From: Verrucomicrobiota bacterium
GTDB taxonomy: Bacteria > Verrucomicrobiota > Verrucomicrobiia > Limisphaerales > PALSA-1396
Length of the DNA: 64,000 nucleotides
Assembly (NCBI GenBank): GCA_016200005.1
Contig: JACQFP010000026.1
Span: forward strand, 62,001-126,000
Reading direction: 5' to 3'
Shown here: positions 34,171 through 42,613 of the stretch, piece by piece
Layout of the letters: each line of letters starts with the position of its first letter
How positions within the stretch are numbered: the stretch's first letter is position 1
Position numbers and translations under genes: made by a program
Notes under the pieces: model-generated
The model's database searches: none
Seen by the model: the letters and a program-made list of their open reading frames with translations, nothing else
What the model was told of the DNA's origin: nothing

Positions 34171-35379
34171 CTATTCGTTATCCGCCCGCACCGCTTCGTT
34201 CAGTTCATCGAGGAACCTCGGTAGCGCAGATTCCACGCGATTCCAGTTGGGAATCAGCGGCCAGAACATCGGGTCTTCGACGTGCCGCCGTGCCGCTTCG
34301 CGAATGCTGACACCGAACGTAGCCACGGCGGTCTCCTCCTCGTGGCGCGGAAAAGTCAATCCATTCATCGCGGCATCCACGCCGTAAGCCCGTAACGTGT
34401 CCTCCGCCTGACGTATGTAGGCAAATTGCAGGGTCTCGAACAATCCCTGATCGAGTTTGATTCCTTCGCTGGCCATACGGCGAAAAATGGAGCGCATGAT
34501 GTCCACGGCCATTCGGTTCAAACCCTTCTCGGGATCGCGCGCAGAGAGTTCCTGGTGTTTATGATCGTAGTTGTCGCAGAGTTCCGCCTGACAAATGGCG
34601 CGCGGAGCAGAATTACGGAAGACTTCCGCTAACATTCCCACTTCGAGTCCCCAATCGTAGGGAATTCGATTGCGGCGCACGAGGTCCACGTCCATCGAGA
34701 CTTCGCCGGACAACGGATAACGGAACGTGTCCAGATAGACCAGAAACGGATGCGGCCCGAGGATGCTCTTCAAAGCGCGGAGCAGCGGCGTGACAAACAG
34801 CCGCATCACGCGGCCGTTGAGTTTGGTCGAGACGCGTGCGTAATAGCCCTTGCAAAAGTCGAAGCCAAACGCAGGATGCGCCACGGGATAGCACAACCGC
34901 GCCAGTAGTTCGCGGTTGTAAGTGATGATGTCGCAGTCATGGACAGCCACCATGCGCGCCTTTTCGCTGGCGAGCACGTATCCGAAGGACAACCACACGT
35001 TGCGCCCTTTTCCACCCGGGCCGGTGGGTAACTCGGCCTCATCAAGTTGCTTGAGCGACTTTTGCAATCGCGGGCCATCGTTCCAAAGCAGCGTCGGCTT
35101 TTGCGGTAGCTGGGAGAAAATCTTACGCGCGCGACGCCATTCCCGCGCATTCGCGCCATCCACACCCACCACAATCTGCTTGAGATAACGAATGTGTTTC
35201 AGTTCACGCACAATCCCGCGCAATGCGGGCGAGCCCAGTTCGCGGACGTGACAGGGGAGGACCAGCGCGATGGGTGTTTCCTTCGCGAATTCCTCCAGCT
35301 CACGCTCCAGCCGCGGCGTGTCGAGTTTGCCGAGGCGGTGCAACGTGGCCACAGCGCCGGTTTGAAAAAAGTCTGGCAT
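34171..35379 (-). CDS. Glucosyl-3-phosphoglycerate synthase-like GT81
   Basis: A 402-residue GT-A glycosyltransferase. ETPIALVLPCHVRE at 34-47, GKGRNVWLSFGYVLA at 123-137 and the metal-binding DCD at 148-150 (AVHDCDIITYN) match GpgS/GT81 enzymes, which transfer glucose from an NDP-glucose to D-3-phosphoglycerate. The later segments FPLSGE-like (YPLSGEVSMD) and DWGLEVGMLAEV are also family traits. The product, glucosyl-3-phosphoglycerate, is the precursor of the compatible solute glucosylglycerate. Neighbouring GT4, HAD and GH13_18 genes fit a glucosylglycerate pathway. It diverges from the GT4 gene. Confidence 0.8.
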   Translation of the reverse strand: MPDFFQTGAVATLHRLGKLDTPRLERELEEFAKETPIALVLPCHVRELGSPALRGIVRELKHIRYLKQIVVGVDGANAREWRRARKIFSQLPQKPTLLWNDGPRLQKSLKQLDEAELPTGPGGKGRNVWLSFGYVLASEKARMVAVHDCDIITYNRELLARLCYPVAHPAFGFDFCKGYYARVSTKLNGRVMRLFVTPLLRALKSILGPHPFLVYLDTFRYPLSGEVSMDVDLVRRNRIPYDWGLEVGMLAEVFRNSAPRAICQAELCDNYDHKHQELSARDPEKGLNRMAVDIMRSIFRRMASEGIKLDQGLFETLQFAYIRQAEDTLRAYGVDAAMNGLTFPRHEEETAVATFGVSIREAARRHVEDPMFWPLIPNWNRVESALPRFLDELNEAVRADNE

Positions 35380-35447
35380 GAGTTTGGGCGGTCAATTGAC
35401 CGGGTTGTTTTCGTCCACCGGCCAAAGCCGGGGACGAATTCGTTTGT

Positions 35448-35503
35448 GGATGGCGGCCCGACCATCCCGTTTGCCTCCAGGAGAACGCTCTCCCAGACCC
35501 TTT
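35448..35503 (+). repeat. GGATGG two-hairpin repeat, copy 3
   Basis: GGATGG-CGGCCCGA-CCATCC (perfect stem), then CGTTTGCCTCC, then GGAGA-ACGC-TCTCC, then CAGACCCTTT. It lies between the divergent gpgS-like and GT4 genes, upstream of the chosen GT4 start. Confidence 0.75.
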
Positions 35504-35569
35504 GCTGCTAGGTCCGCAGCTTACATGGCAGTCATTGCAGAGCGCAAGCCATCGCTCAAAAAAGTTCGC

Positions 35570-37189
35570 ATGGATAAAAGCAAACGATTGACCATCGCGT
35601 GGCGTTGGCGACACTGCAATCCAGTGAAGCTGGTCATCGTCCATTATCACCTTCGACCCGGCGGCATCCGGCGCATCATCGAACTCGCCACGCCGCACCT
35701 GGTGCGCGAAGCCCCGCGCCCCATCACGCGCATCGTGCTCGCGACGGGCCAGTGCGCGGATCGCTCATGGCACGATCACTTCGCACAACAACTGCCCGGC
35801 GTGCCGGTCAAAGTGTTCGTTGAGCGCGCGTTCAATTATCTTTCTGAACAGCGAGCTTCACCCCGGCGCATCACGGCGCATTTGCGCCGCGCGCTGGAAA
35901 AACTTTTCACCGATGCTGATGCCGGGAACTGTCTCGTCTGGGCCCACAATCTTGGCGTCGGACGCAATCTGCTCCTCGCGCGCGAACTGGCCTTCGTCTG
36001 TGCCGCGCGCGACATCCCGCTCGTCGCTCATCATCACGATTGGTGGTTTGACAACCGCTGGGCGCGCTGGCCGGAAATGCGCCGGTTTGGCTTCCGCACG
36101 CTGGCCGCGTCTGCGCGCGCTGTTTTCCCTCAAACGGACAATGTCATTCACGTCGCCATCAATCATGCTGACGCGGCCGTTCTCGCCCGGCATTTCGACA
36201 AATGCGCGCTCTGGCTACCGAACCTGACTGAACCGGCACCACCACCGCCGGCGGCGACCGTTCGTAACACGCGCCGCTGGCTGCGGAATAACCTCGCCCA
36301 TGATGACGCGCCCGTATGGCTTTTACCGTGTCGCTCCCTCCGACGAAAGAACATCGCCGAAGCCTTGTTGCTTACACGCTGGCTGCGGCCCGAAGCGTGG
36401 CTGGTGGTTACCGGCGCGGCCAGTTCCGCCGACGAAGTGCCTTACTTCAAAGCGTTGGAACGAGCGGCGCATCAACATCACTGGCGCTTGCGGCTTGGCG
36501 TGCTGGCCGGTGACGAATCTCGCATGCCGAGCGTCCCGGAGTTGCTCGCGGCGAGCGAAGCCGTGCTGCTCACTTCGATTCAGGAAGGCTTTGGCCTGCC
36601 TTACCTCGAAGCCGCCGCCGCGCACCGACCGCTGATCGCGCGCCGCCTTTCCAACATCGCTCCCGATCTCAACCGCTTCGGGTTTCACTTTCCGCAGGCA
36701 TACGACGAAATTCTCGTGACACCGGATTTGTTCAACTGGCGCTCCGAGCGTGCGAGGCAGGCAAAACTGTTGCGCGACTGGCGCGCAATGATGCCTTCGC
36801 TCGCTCGCGAACTCGTCTCCCTGCCGCCAGTGCTTGCAGCGGAACGCCCGTGCCCTGTGCCGTTCAGTCGTCTCAGCTTGACCGCGCAAATCGAGGTGCT
36901 GGCGCGTCCCATCCGCGAGTCGTGGGAAGCGTGCTTGCCCTTGAATCCATTTCTCGAAGCGTGGCACAAACGGGCGGAGGCGGGGCGATTGCGCGTGACG
37001 CTGTGGCCGCGCGGGGCGAATCGCTGGCTGGGCGGCGAGGCTTACGCGCAAAAGTTTTTCGACGCGCTCGCAGCGAGGTCCAAGCCGCGCGGCGCGACGA
37101 TTTCGCCGGTGAAAGTTCAAACTGATTTCATCGAGAAAAAACTGGCGATGGTTAATCTTTATCCGCTGTTATGGAACACAAGAACCTGA
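35570..37189 (+). CDS. GT4-family glycosyltransferase
   Basis: A GT-B glycosyltransferase of about 539 residues from ATG 35570; GTG 35624 (VKLVIVHYHLRPGGIRR) may be the real start. The longer open frame from 35378 passes through the hairpin repeat and is rejected. Key parts are the first Rossmann strand with HYHLRPGGIRRII, the motif AHHHDWWFD, a second-domain strand LLPCRSLRRKNIAEAL and QEGFGLPYLEAAAAHRPLIA, the nucleotide-sugar site. The HHHD motif is shared with the GT4 at 42614, so the two are related. It is probably a transferase acting on glucosylglycerate-type acceptors; this is inferred from context. Confidence 0.75.
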   Translation: MDKSKRLTIAWRWRHCNPVKLVIVHYHLRPGGIRRIIELATPHLVREAPRPITRIVLATGQCADRSWHDHFAQQLPGVPVKVFVERAFNYLSEQRASPRRITAHLRRALEKLFTDADAGNCLVWAHNLGVGRNLLLARELAFVCAARDIPLVAHHHDWWFDNRWARWPEMRRFGFRTLAASARAVFPQTDNVIHVAINHADAAVLARHFDKCALWLPNLTEPAPPPPAATVRNTRRWLRNNLAHDDAPVWLLPCRSLRRKNIAEALLLTRWLRPEAWLVVTGAASSADEVPYFKALERAAHQHHWRLRLGVLAGDESRMPSVPELLAASEAVLLTSIQEGFGLPYLEAAAAHRPLIARRLSNIAPDLNRFGFHFPQAYDEILVTPDLFNWRSERARQAKLLRDWRAMMPSLARELVSLPPVLAAERPCPVPFSRLSLTAQIEVLARPIRESWEACLPLNPFLEAWHKRAEAGRLRVTLWPRGANRWLGGEAYAQKFFDALAARSKPRGATISPVKVQTDFIEKKLAMVNLYPLLWNTRT

Positions 37190-37923
37190 AAATCCGGGCC
37201 GTGGTCTTTGACGTGTACGGCACGCTGCTGGAAGTGGGCGCGCCCCCATGCGACGCCGACGCGCGTTGGCTGAAACTGTTTGAGGAAATGCTGGGAACGC
37301 CGCCGCCGCTCAACCGGATGGAGTTCTCCGTGCAAACCAGCAAGCTCATAGCGCGGCGTCACGCTGAAGCGAAGGTGCGCGGAATTCGATGGCCGGAGAT
37401 CGTCTGGCCTATAGTCGTGTTGGAAGCGTTGCCGAACCTCGCGCGGCTGTCGGCGGAGCAGCTCGACGAATTCCTGCTTCGCCAGATGCAAATTGGCCGC
37501 ACGCTCCGGTTCGCCAACCACGCGGCGGAGTGTTTGCGCCAAATGACCAATCACCGGAAACTGCTCGGCATCGCTTCCAATTCCCAAGCCTACACGTTGC
37601 GCGAACTCGACACGTCACTGCGGGGTGATGGACTGAATCTGTCCATGTTCGATCCCGAGCTGCGGTTCTGGTCATTTGAAAACGGCTTCAGCAAACCCGA
37701 CCCGCATGTGTTCCGCATCCTGACCGCGCGGCTCGAAGCTCGCGGCATCAGACCGGCGGAGACCCTCATGGTCGGTGACCGTCTCGACAACGACATCGAG
37801 CCGGCGCGCGCAGAAGGGTGGAAAACCTGGCGATATACAGAATCGAATCTTTCCACAACGGAAGTGGGCGGCGATTGGAAAGCGTTGCAAGTGTGGATGA
37901 CGGAGACAGACAATTTTGCATGA
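37171..37923 (+). CDS. HAD-superfamily (type IA) hydrolase
   Basis: A 250-residue haloacid-dehalogenase-like phosphatase. Motif I is VVFDVYGTLLE (residues about 10-20), motif II ASNSQ near 135, motif III KPDPHVF and motif IV GDRLDNDIEPA. The second position of motif I is Tyr (DVYGT), as in dehalogenase-like and pyrophosphatase-like relatives. Its start overlaps the GT4 stop by 19 bases, so it is coupled to it. A phosphatase is required to convert glucosyl-3-phosphoglycerate to glucosylglycerate, and this is the best local candidate; no sequence feature proves that substrate. Confidence 0.82.
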   Translation: MEHKNLKIRAVVFDVYGTLLEVGAPPCDADARWLKLFEEMLGTPPPLNRMEFSVQTSKLIARRHAEAKVRGIRWPEIVWPIVVLEALPNLARLSAEQLDEFLLRQMQIGRTLRFANHAAECLRQMTNHRKLLGIASNSQAYTLRELDTSLRGDGLNLSMFDPELRFWSFENGFSKPDPHVFRILTARLEARGIRPAETLMVGDRLDNDIEPARAEGWKTWRYTESNLSTTEVGGDWKALQVWMTETDNFA

Positions 37924-38028
37924 CCGAAATGGTTCGCAATGGGCGTTCCATAAACTTTGTGTGAACGTTGGCTCGAAAAACGGAGTCAAAGACTTGGCGA
38001 CAAAAAACACAAAAGCAGGAGACGAGTT

Positions 38029-38391
38029 ATGGCGATTACATTGAACGAGAAGAACACCAGTAACGTGCTGGAAGTCCGGGTGAGTGGCAAGCTGACGCAT
38101 GAAGATTATCAACGCTTCATTCCTGAGTTTGAGCGGCTTGTCAAACAACACGGTAAAATTCGCGTGCTGTTCGAAATGGTCGATTTCCACGGCTGGAAAG
38201 CAGGCGCGCTCTGGGACGACGTGAAGTTCGACGTCAAACATTTTTCAGACCTCGAGCGGCTCGCGATGGTGGGCGACAAGAAATGGGAGGAAGGGATGAG
38301 CGTCTTCTGTCGGCCATTCACCACCGCCAAGATTCGTTATTTTGACCATGATGCCATTGCTCAGGCTCGCGACTGGATCAACGGAAATTGA
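38029..38391 (+). CDS. SpoIIAA-like (STAS/SEC14-type) protein
   Basis: A 120-residue protein matching the SpoIIAA-like family: EVRVSGKLTHEDYQRFIPEFERLVKQHGKIRVLFEMVDFHGW, then DDVKFDVKHFSDLERLAMVGDKKWEEGM and a C-terminal RYFDHDAIAQARDWI. These small cytoplasmic proteins are often stress-associated; the function is poorly known. ATG 38029 follows a good AGGAGA ribosome binding site, better than the frame start upstream. It stands alone between the HAD gene and the convergent phosphorylase gene. Confidence 0.85.
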   Translation: MAITLNEKNTSNVLEVRVSGKLTHEDYQRFIPEFERLVKQHGKIRVLFEMVDFHGWKAGALWDDVKFDVKHFSDLERLAMVGDKKWEEGMSVFCRPFTTAKIRYFDHDAIAQARDWINGN

Positions 38392-38518
38392 ACGACCGGT
38401 GGGCTAATTTTCCAACCAGAACTGGGCGGATGACGGGTTGAAATCAAAAGCTGGTTTGACAAATCTCATGAGCCGTCACCAGTTCGTCATACATTCTTAA
38501 AGTTCCGTTGTGCATGTC

Positions 38519-40291
38519 TTATTCGAAACGTGCCCACACGACCTGATAAGCGGACAATTCTGTTGACGCGCTTCCGCCGACCGTAAATTCGAACGATTGC
38601 TCCCCCAACAGCGCCGTCAAGCTATCCTCCGATCCGGCACCGGGCAACTCAAATCTGCATTGCACGGTTTCGTTGGCGACATTGTGCAAACAGAGCACCC
38701 GTTCTTCGCCGTCTGGCGAAACGCGGATAACGGCAAAAACGCGTTCGTCGGAGGAAATCACTTCCTGCCTGCCGCAGGGATGAAACGCCGAATGCGCGCG
38801 CCGCACTTGGAACACCTTTTTAAGTTCGGAAAATACGCGCGACCGCAATGACCGCGGGCTGGACAACTCATCTTCCAATTGATCGCGCTTCAGTTTCTCG
38901 CGGTTGATGCGCCGCGGAATTCCGGTGGCGTCGGCGCCGGCACGGTCGCTGCGCGAGCCGAAGAGCGAGTGAAAGTATAAGGCCGGTACGCCAGCAAGCG
39001 CGAGCAGGACTGCGTGCGCGACGATGAAGCGGTCAACCTGCGTTTCCAACGATTCGTCCGCCGCCGGATTCGAGAGCGCGTCAAAATAGTTAATGTTCAT
39101 TTCGTATGGACTCTTTGAACCATCTCGATTTTGTTTGTACGAAACAAATCCTCCATGCCTCTGCGCGCGTTCAACCAGCGCTGCGATTTCCACTTCAGTG
39201 AGAATGCCGCGCGCGGGATTTACGCCAATGCCATCGTGCGATGCGAGGAAATTGAAGAAAGCGACTCGGTCGGACGGCAGCGGGAGTGATTGCGCCCAAC
39301 GCGTGAGTTTCACCGAGTTGCCGGTGGCCAGTGAATGCAGCACCAACGGCGGCAGGGCAAAGTTGTAAACCAGTTGCGCTTCATTGGTGCCGTCGCCGAA
39401 ATAAGAGATGTTGTCGGCGTGCGGCACGTTGGTTTCCGTGATCAGCAACACATCCGGAGCGACTTCATCGAGCACGGCCCGCATCAGTTGGATGACACGA
39501 TGCGTCTGCGGCAGATGGATGCACGACGTGCCGATTTCCTTCCACAGATACGCGATGGCATCCAACCGGATGAAGCGCGCGCCGTGTGCCACGTAAAACA
39601 GCAGCGCGTCCATCACGGCAAGTAATACGTCTGGATTTTTGAAATTCAAATCCACCTGGTCGGCGCTGAACGTCGTCCAAACCTTTTTCGGCCCGGCCGC
39701 GGTTTGGAATTCCGTCAGCAAGGGTAACGCGCGCGGGCGGACAACTTGCGACAGATCAGGAATTCCTTCGACCGTGATAAAAAAATCCCGGAATTGCGGG
39801 TCGCCTTGGAGGAAGCATTGAAACCATTTTCCCTGAGCCGACATGTGATTAAAGACGGCGTCGAACATAAGGTCAAAACGTTGACCGAGCCGGTCAATGT
39901 CGGTCCAATCGCCAAGCACCGGATCAACCGCGAAAAAATCCTTCACCGAAAATCCATCATCCGAGGACCACGGATAGAACGGCAGGATGTGAATGCCGCT
40001 GAAAACGTCGGCAAGTTGATTCTCGCAAAACGACGCGAGGGTTCGCAGCGGGGCGATGCCGTCCTCGCGTACTTGATCCGCGTAGGTGATGAGCAGGGCG
40101 TCGCGCTCAGAAAGCGCGGCGGTTTTTCGCGGCGACTCTTGTTTGGTGCGTTTGCCAGCGATCAAGTCCGCGAGTTGCGCGGCGATGTGCCCGCCGACCG
40201 ATTCGCCATAAAGCAAACGCAGCAGAGCGTCTATTCTCGGCCGTGGCGAGGCTGTGTCCGGCACTGAATTCACATCTTGAATTCTAGCCAA
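38519..40291 (-). CDS. GH13_18 sucrose/glucosylglycerate phosphorylase-like enzyme
   Basis: A 590-residue alpha-amylase-fold enzyme of the GH13_18 type. Residues visible: HILPFYPWSSDDGFSV at 101-116, the nucleophile D244 in FIRLDAIAYLWKE, the acid/base E286 in LITETNVPHADN, and the transition-state His-Asp pair at 352-353 (ASHDGIG). GH13_18 members phosphorolyse sucrose, sucrose-6-phosphate or glucosylglycerate to glucose-1-phosphate. With GpgS nearby, glucosylglycerate phosphorylase is favoured, although the sucrose genes make sucrose possible. The start seems to be TTG 40291 with no clear ribosome binding site. Confidence 0.87.
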   Translation of the reverse strand: MARIQDVNSVPDTASPRPRIDALLRLLYGESVGGHIAAQLADLIAGKRTKQESPRKTAALSERDALLITYADQVREDGIAPLRTLASFCENQLADVFSGIHILPFYPWSSDDGFSVKDFFAVDPVLGDWTDIDRLGQRFDLMFDAVFNHMSAQGKWFQCFLQGDPQFRDFFITVEGIPDLSQVVRPRALPLLTEFQTAAGPKKVWTTFSADQVDLNFKNPDVLLAVMDALLFYVAHGARFIRLDAIAYLWKEIGTSCIHLPQTHRVIQLMRAVLDEVAPDVLLITETNVPHADNISYFGDGTNEAQLVYNFALPPLVLHSLATGNSVKLTRWAQSLPLPSDRVAFFNFLASHDGIGVNPARGILTEVEIAALVERAQRHGGFVSYKQNRDGSKSPYEMNINYFDALSNPAADESLETQVDRFIVAHAVLLALAGVPALYFHSLFGSRSDRAGADATGIPRRINREKLKRDQLEDELSSPRSLRSRVFSELKKVFQVRRAHSAFHPCGRQEVISSDERVFAVIRVSPDGEERVLCLHNVANETVQCRFELPGAGSEDSLTALLGEQSFEFTVGGSASTELSAYQVVWARFE

Positions 40292-40396
40292 CAGCCACGC
40301 GGCGTAAAGGCTCGGATTGAAATTCGTCAGCCGGTGTGCATTGCCAACCGCCGCCTGCGCCGGCTAATCTGTCAGCGCGTTGGCCGCCACCACTCA

Positions 40397-40489
40397 ATGA
40401 GTAACATTGAAATCATCATCGGTCTGCTGCTGCTGCTCATGGCCGTGCCGGATGTTTGTCGCAAACTTGGCCTGCCCGCGCTCGTGTAA
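40397..40489 (+). pseudogene. N-terminal remnant of a CPA2 (Kef-type) cation:proton antiporter
   Basis: Thirty codons read MSNIEIIIGLLLLLMAVPD and then VCRKLGLPALV before a TAA. This is the first transmembrane helix and following 'RKLGxPALV' motif with which Kef-type monovalent cation:proton antiporters begin; the rest of such a protein (about 370 residues) is missing. The ktrB-like gene starts ten bases after the stop. A short functional membrane peptide is possible but a deletion remnant is simpler. Confidence 0.55.
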
Positions 40490-40498
40490 TCTAAATCA

Positions 40499-41908
40499 AT
40501 GTCACAAGCAAACGATCATGCCGCTCCTTTCGTTCCGGCGCAGCGCCGCAAGGAAGTGGACTTGCGCCTCGTGCCGATGGGCTTCGCCACGATTATTCTC
40601 GTGGGCGCGATGCTATTGACGCTTCCATGGGCGCAGAAGCCCGGCCATTCCCTGAGTTGGTTGGACTCTTTGTTCTTGGCCACGTCGGCAACGTGTGTGA
40701 CCGGCCTGACCACGGTGAACGTGGCGGCGACATTCAACGGATTCGGACAAGCCGTGCTGATGCTACTCATCCAGGTTGGCGGCCTCGGCATTTTCACGGC
40801 GAGCATTTCACTCGTTCTCCTCAGTGGCAATCGGCTGTCGCTTTCCGATGAGCAAACTATTCACGCGACCGTGGGCCGGTTGCGCCAGGTGCGAGCACTG
40901 GACGTATTCGTCTACGCCTGTGTGTTCGTCCTAGTCTTGGAACTGGCTGGGGCGGTGGTGTTGTTCACGCTGATGTCGCAGGCGCAGCCGGAAACAAATG
41001 ACTGGCAGACGCTGTGGGAAGCCGTGTTCCATTCGGTGAGCGCGTTCTGCAACGCCGGCATCTCGATCTACCCGGAAGGCATGGCCCGCTGGCGGGCGTA
41101 TCCCGGCGTGCTGGCTATAATTTCCGCGCTCGTCATCGCGGGCGGCATCGGCCTGATGACACTGATCAATCTGCGCTATTACTATTTTTGGCGGCGCGAT
41201 CCGCGTCGGCGCGGACGGCTCACCATGCAGACCCGGCTCTCAATCCTCTCGGCAGTGGCGTTGCTGCTGGTGGGCGGCATCGCAGCCTGGGTGTTTGAAT
41301 CCAACGATACCCTCAAGCACGCCACGGTGGGCGAACAGGCGTCCTGGTCCTTCTTTCATTCCGCGATGTCGCGCACGGCTGGGTTCAATGTCGTGGACGT
41401 GGGGCAGATGAATCCACCCACCTTGCTGGCCACGCTGGGATTGATGTTCATCGGCGGTGCGCCCGGCTCAATGGCGGGCGGCATTAAGACCGTGACGTTC
41501 GTGGTGCTGCTCCTGACCGCCTGGTCGGCGTTGCGGCGGCGTGGCGAAATTCAGTTCTGGAATCGTCGATTGCCACCCAAGGTTTCATTCGTTGCCACGA
41601 TGCTGGCACTGCTCGGGATCGCTTGCGTGGTGACGGGCGTGGCATTATTGATGGTCTTCGAGGACGCACGTCCGGCATCACAGACAAACCAACACTGGCT
41701 GGCGTTGGTGTTCGAGGCTGTGTCCGCGTTCGGCACAGTCGGGTTGAGCACGGGGGTGACACCGCTTTTGACTGCCGCGGGAAAGGTCGTTATCATCGCG
41801 CTCATGTTCGTGGGCCGCATTGCGCCGCTGGTGCTGGGGGTGTATCTGGCGCGTCCGGCTAACCCGCTGCTGGTCCGGCAGCCGCGCGAGGAACTGTCGC
41901 TCGGTTGA
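40499..41908 (+). CDS. KtrB/TrkH-family K+ transporter subunit
   Basis: A 469-residue inner-membrane K+ uptake subunit with four pore repeats: TSATCVTGLTTV, SVSAFCNAGIS, AMSRTAGFNVV and AVSAFGTVGLSTG, each with the selectivity Gly. The intramembrane gating loop is Gly/Ala-rich (GGAPGSMAGGIKT), as in KtrB. The downstream RCK protein starts 15 bases later, so the pair forms a Ktr-like system. K+ import is the first response to osmotic upshift, matching neighbouring solute-synthesis genes. Confidence 0.92.
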   Translation: MSQANDHAAPFVPAQRRKEVDLRLVPMGFATIILVGAMLLTLPWAQKPGHSLSWLDSLFLATSATCVTGLTTVNVAATFNGFGQAVLMLLIQVGGLGIFTASISLVLLSGNRLSLSDEQTIHATVGRLRQVRALDVFVYACVFVLVLELAGAVVLFTLMSQAQPETNDWQTLWEAVFHSVSAFCNAGISIYPEGMARWRAYPGVLAIISALVIAGGIGLMTLINLRYYYFWRRDPRRRGRLTMQTRLSILSAVALLLVGGIAAWVFESNDTLKHATVGEQASWSFFHSAMSRTAGFNVVDVGQMNPPTLLATLGLMFIGGAPGSMAGGIKTVTFVVLLLTAWSALRRRGEIQFWNRRLPPKVSFVATMLALLGIACVVTGVALLMVFEDARPASQTNQHWLALVFEAVSAFGTVGLSTGVTPLLTAAGKVVIIALMFVGRIAPLVLGVYLARPANPLLVRQPREELSLG

Positions 41909-41923
41909 AGAAGGAAAAATCTC

Positions 41924-42610
41924 ATGGCACAACGCATTTTTATCATTGGCGCAGGCCGGTTCGGAGCGCATCTGGCCACGCGGCTGTCCGAGTTCGGCAG
42001 CGAAATCGTGCTGGCCGACAAGAACCCCGATCGCGTGGAGGACTTGGTGCAGGACGGTTTTCACGCGGTCGAAATGGACGCGGAAGACCAGCACGCACTC
42101 AAGGAAGCCGGTGTGCAGGACGCCGATGCCGTGGTCGTGAGCATCGGCGAGAACATGCAGGGCAGCATCCTGACCACGCTCTTGCTCAAGGAACTCAAGG
42201 TGAAGAAACTCATCTGCCGCGCGCTCGACGCCCGGCACGCCACGGTGCTCGAAAAGCTCGGCGCGGACCTCGTGGTGTTGCCCACCCGCGATATGGCTTA
42301 CCGGCTGGCGGAACGGTTGCGTGACAATGCCGGCAGCGACCGGCAGCAGTTGTGCGGCGATCATCAACTGGCACAAATCCGGGTTGGCCCGCCACTGCAC
42401 AGCAAGACTCTGGCGGAAGCTGCGCTGCGCGACCACTATCGCGTGAATGTTGTCCTCCTGACGCGCACCGATGCGAGGGGTGAGACGATGGCAATCGAAC
42501 CGACGCCCGACCGTGCGATACTCCGGGGCGACATGTTGTTCGTTTCCGGACGGCGCGAGAACTTGAACCGCTTTGAGCGTGAATGCGGAGAGGAATCAGC
42601 CGCGACTTGA
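41924..42610 (+). CDS. KtrA/TrkA-type RCK regulatory subunit
   Basis: A 228-residue cytoplasmic protein. The Rossmann RCK_N domain starts RIFIIGAGRFGAHLATRL (GxGxxG at about 9-14) and includes VVSIGENMQGSILTTLLLKEL. The RCK_C domain covers the last 80 residues. It binds nucleotide (ATP/ADP or NAD) to gate the K+ channel formed by the preceding gene. GAAGGAAAAA precedes ATG 41924. The GT4 gene begins four bases after its stop, so K+ uptake and glycoside synthesis are in one operon. Confidence 0.92.
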   Translation: MAQRIFIIGAGRFGAHLATRLSEFGSEIVLADKNPDRVEDLVQDGFHAVEMDAEDQHALKEAGVQDADAVVVSIGENMQGSILTTLLLKELKVKKLICRALDARHATVLEKLGADLVVLPTRDMAYRLAERLRDNAGSDRQQLCGDHQLAQIRVGPPLHSKTLAEAALRDHYRVNVVLLTRTDARGETMAIEPTPDRAILRGDMLFVSGRRENLNRFERECGEESAAT

Positions 42611-42613
42611 CTC

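Noticed and set aside
35378-35569. N-terminal extension of the GT4 frame
   Set aside because: It crosses repeat copy 3 and the divergent gpgS-like start; GT4 homology begins only at VKLVIVHYH.
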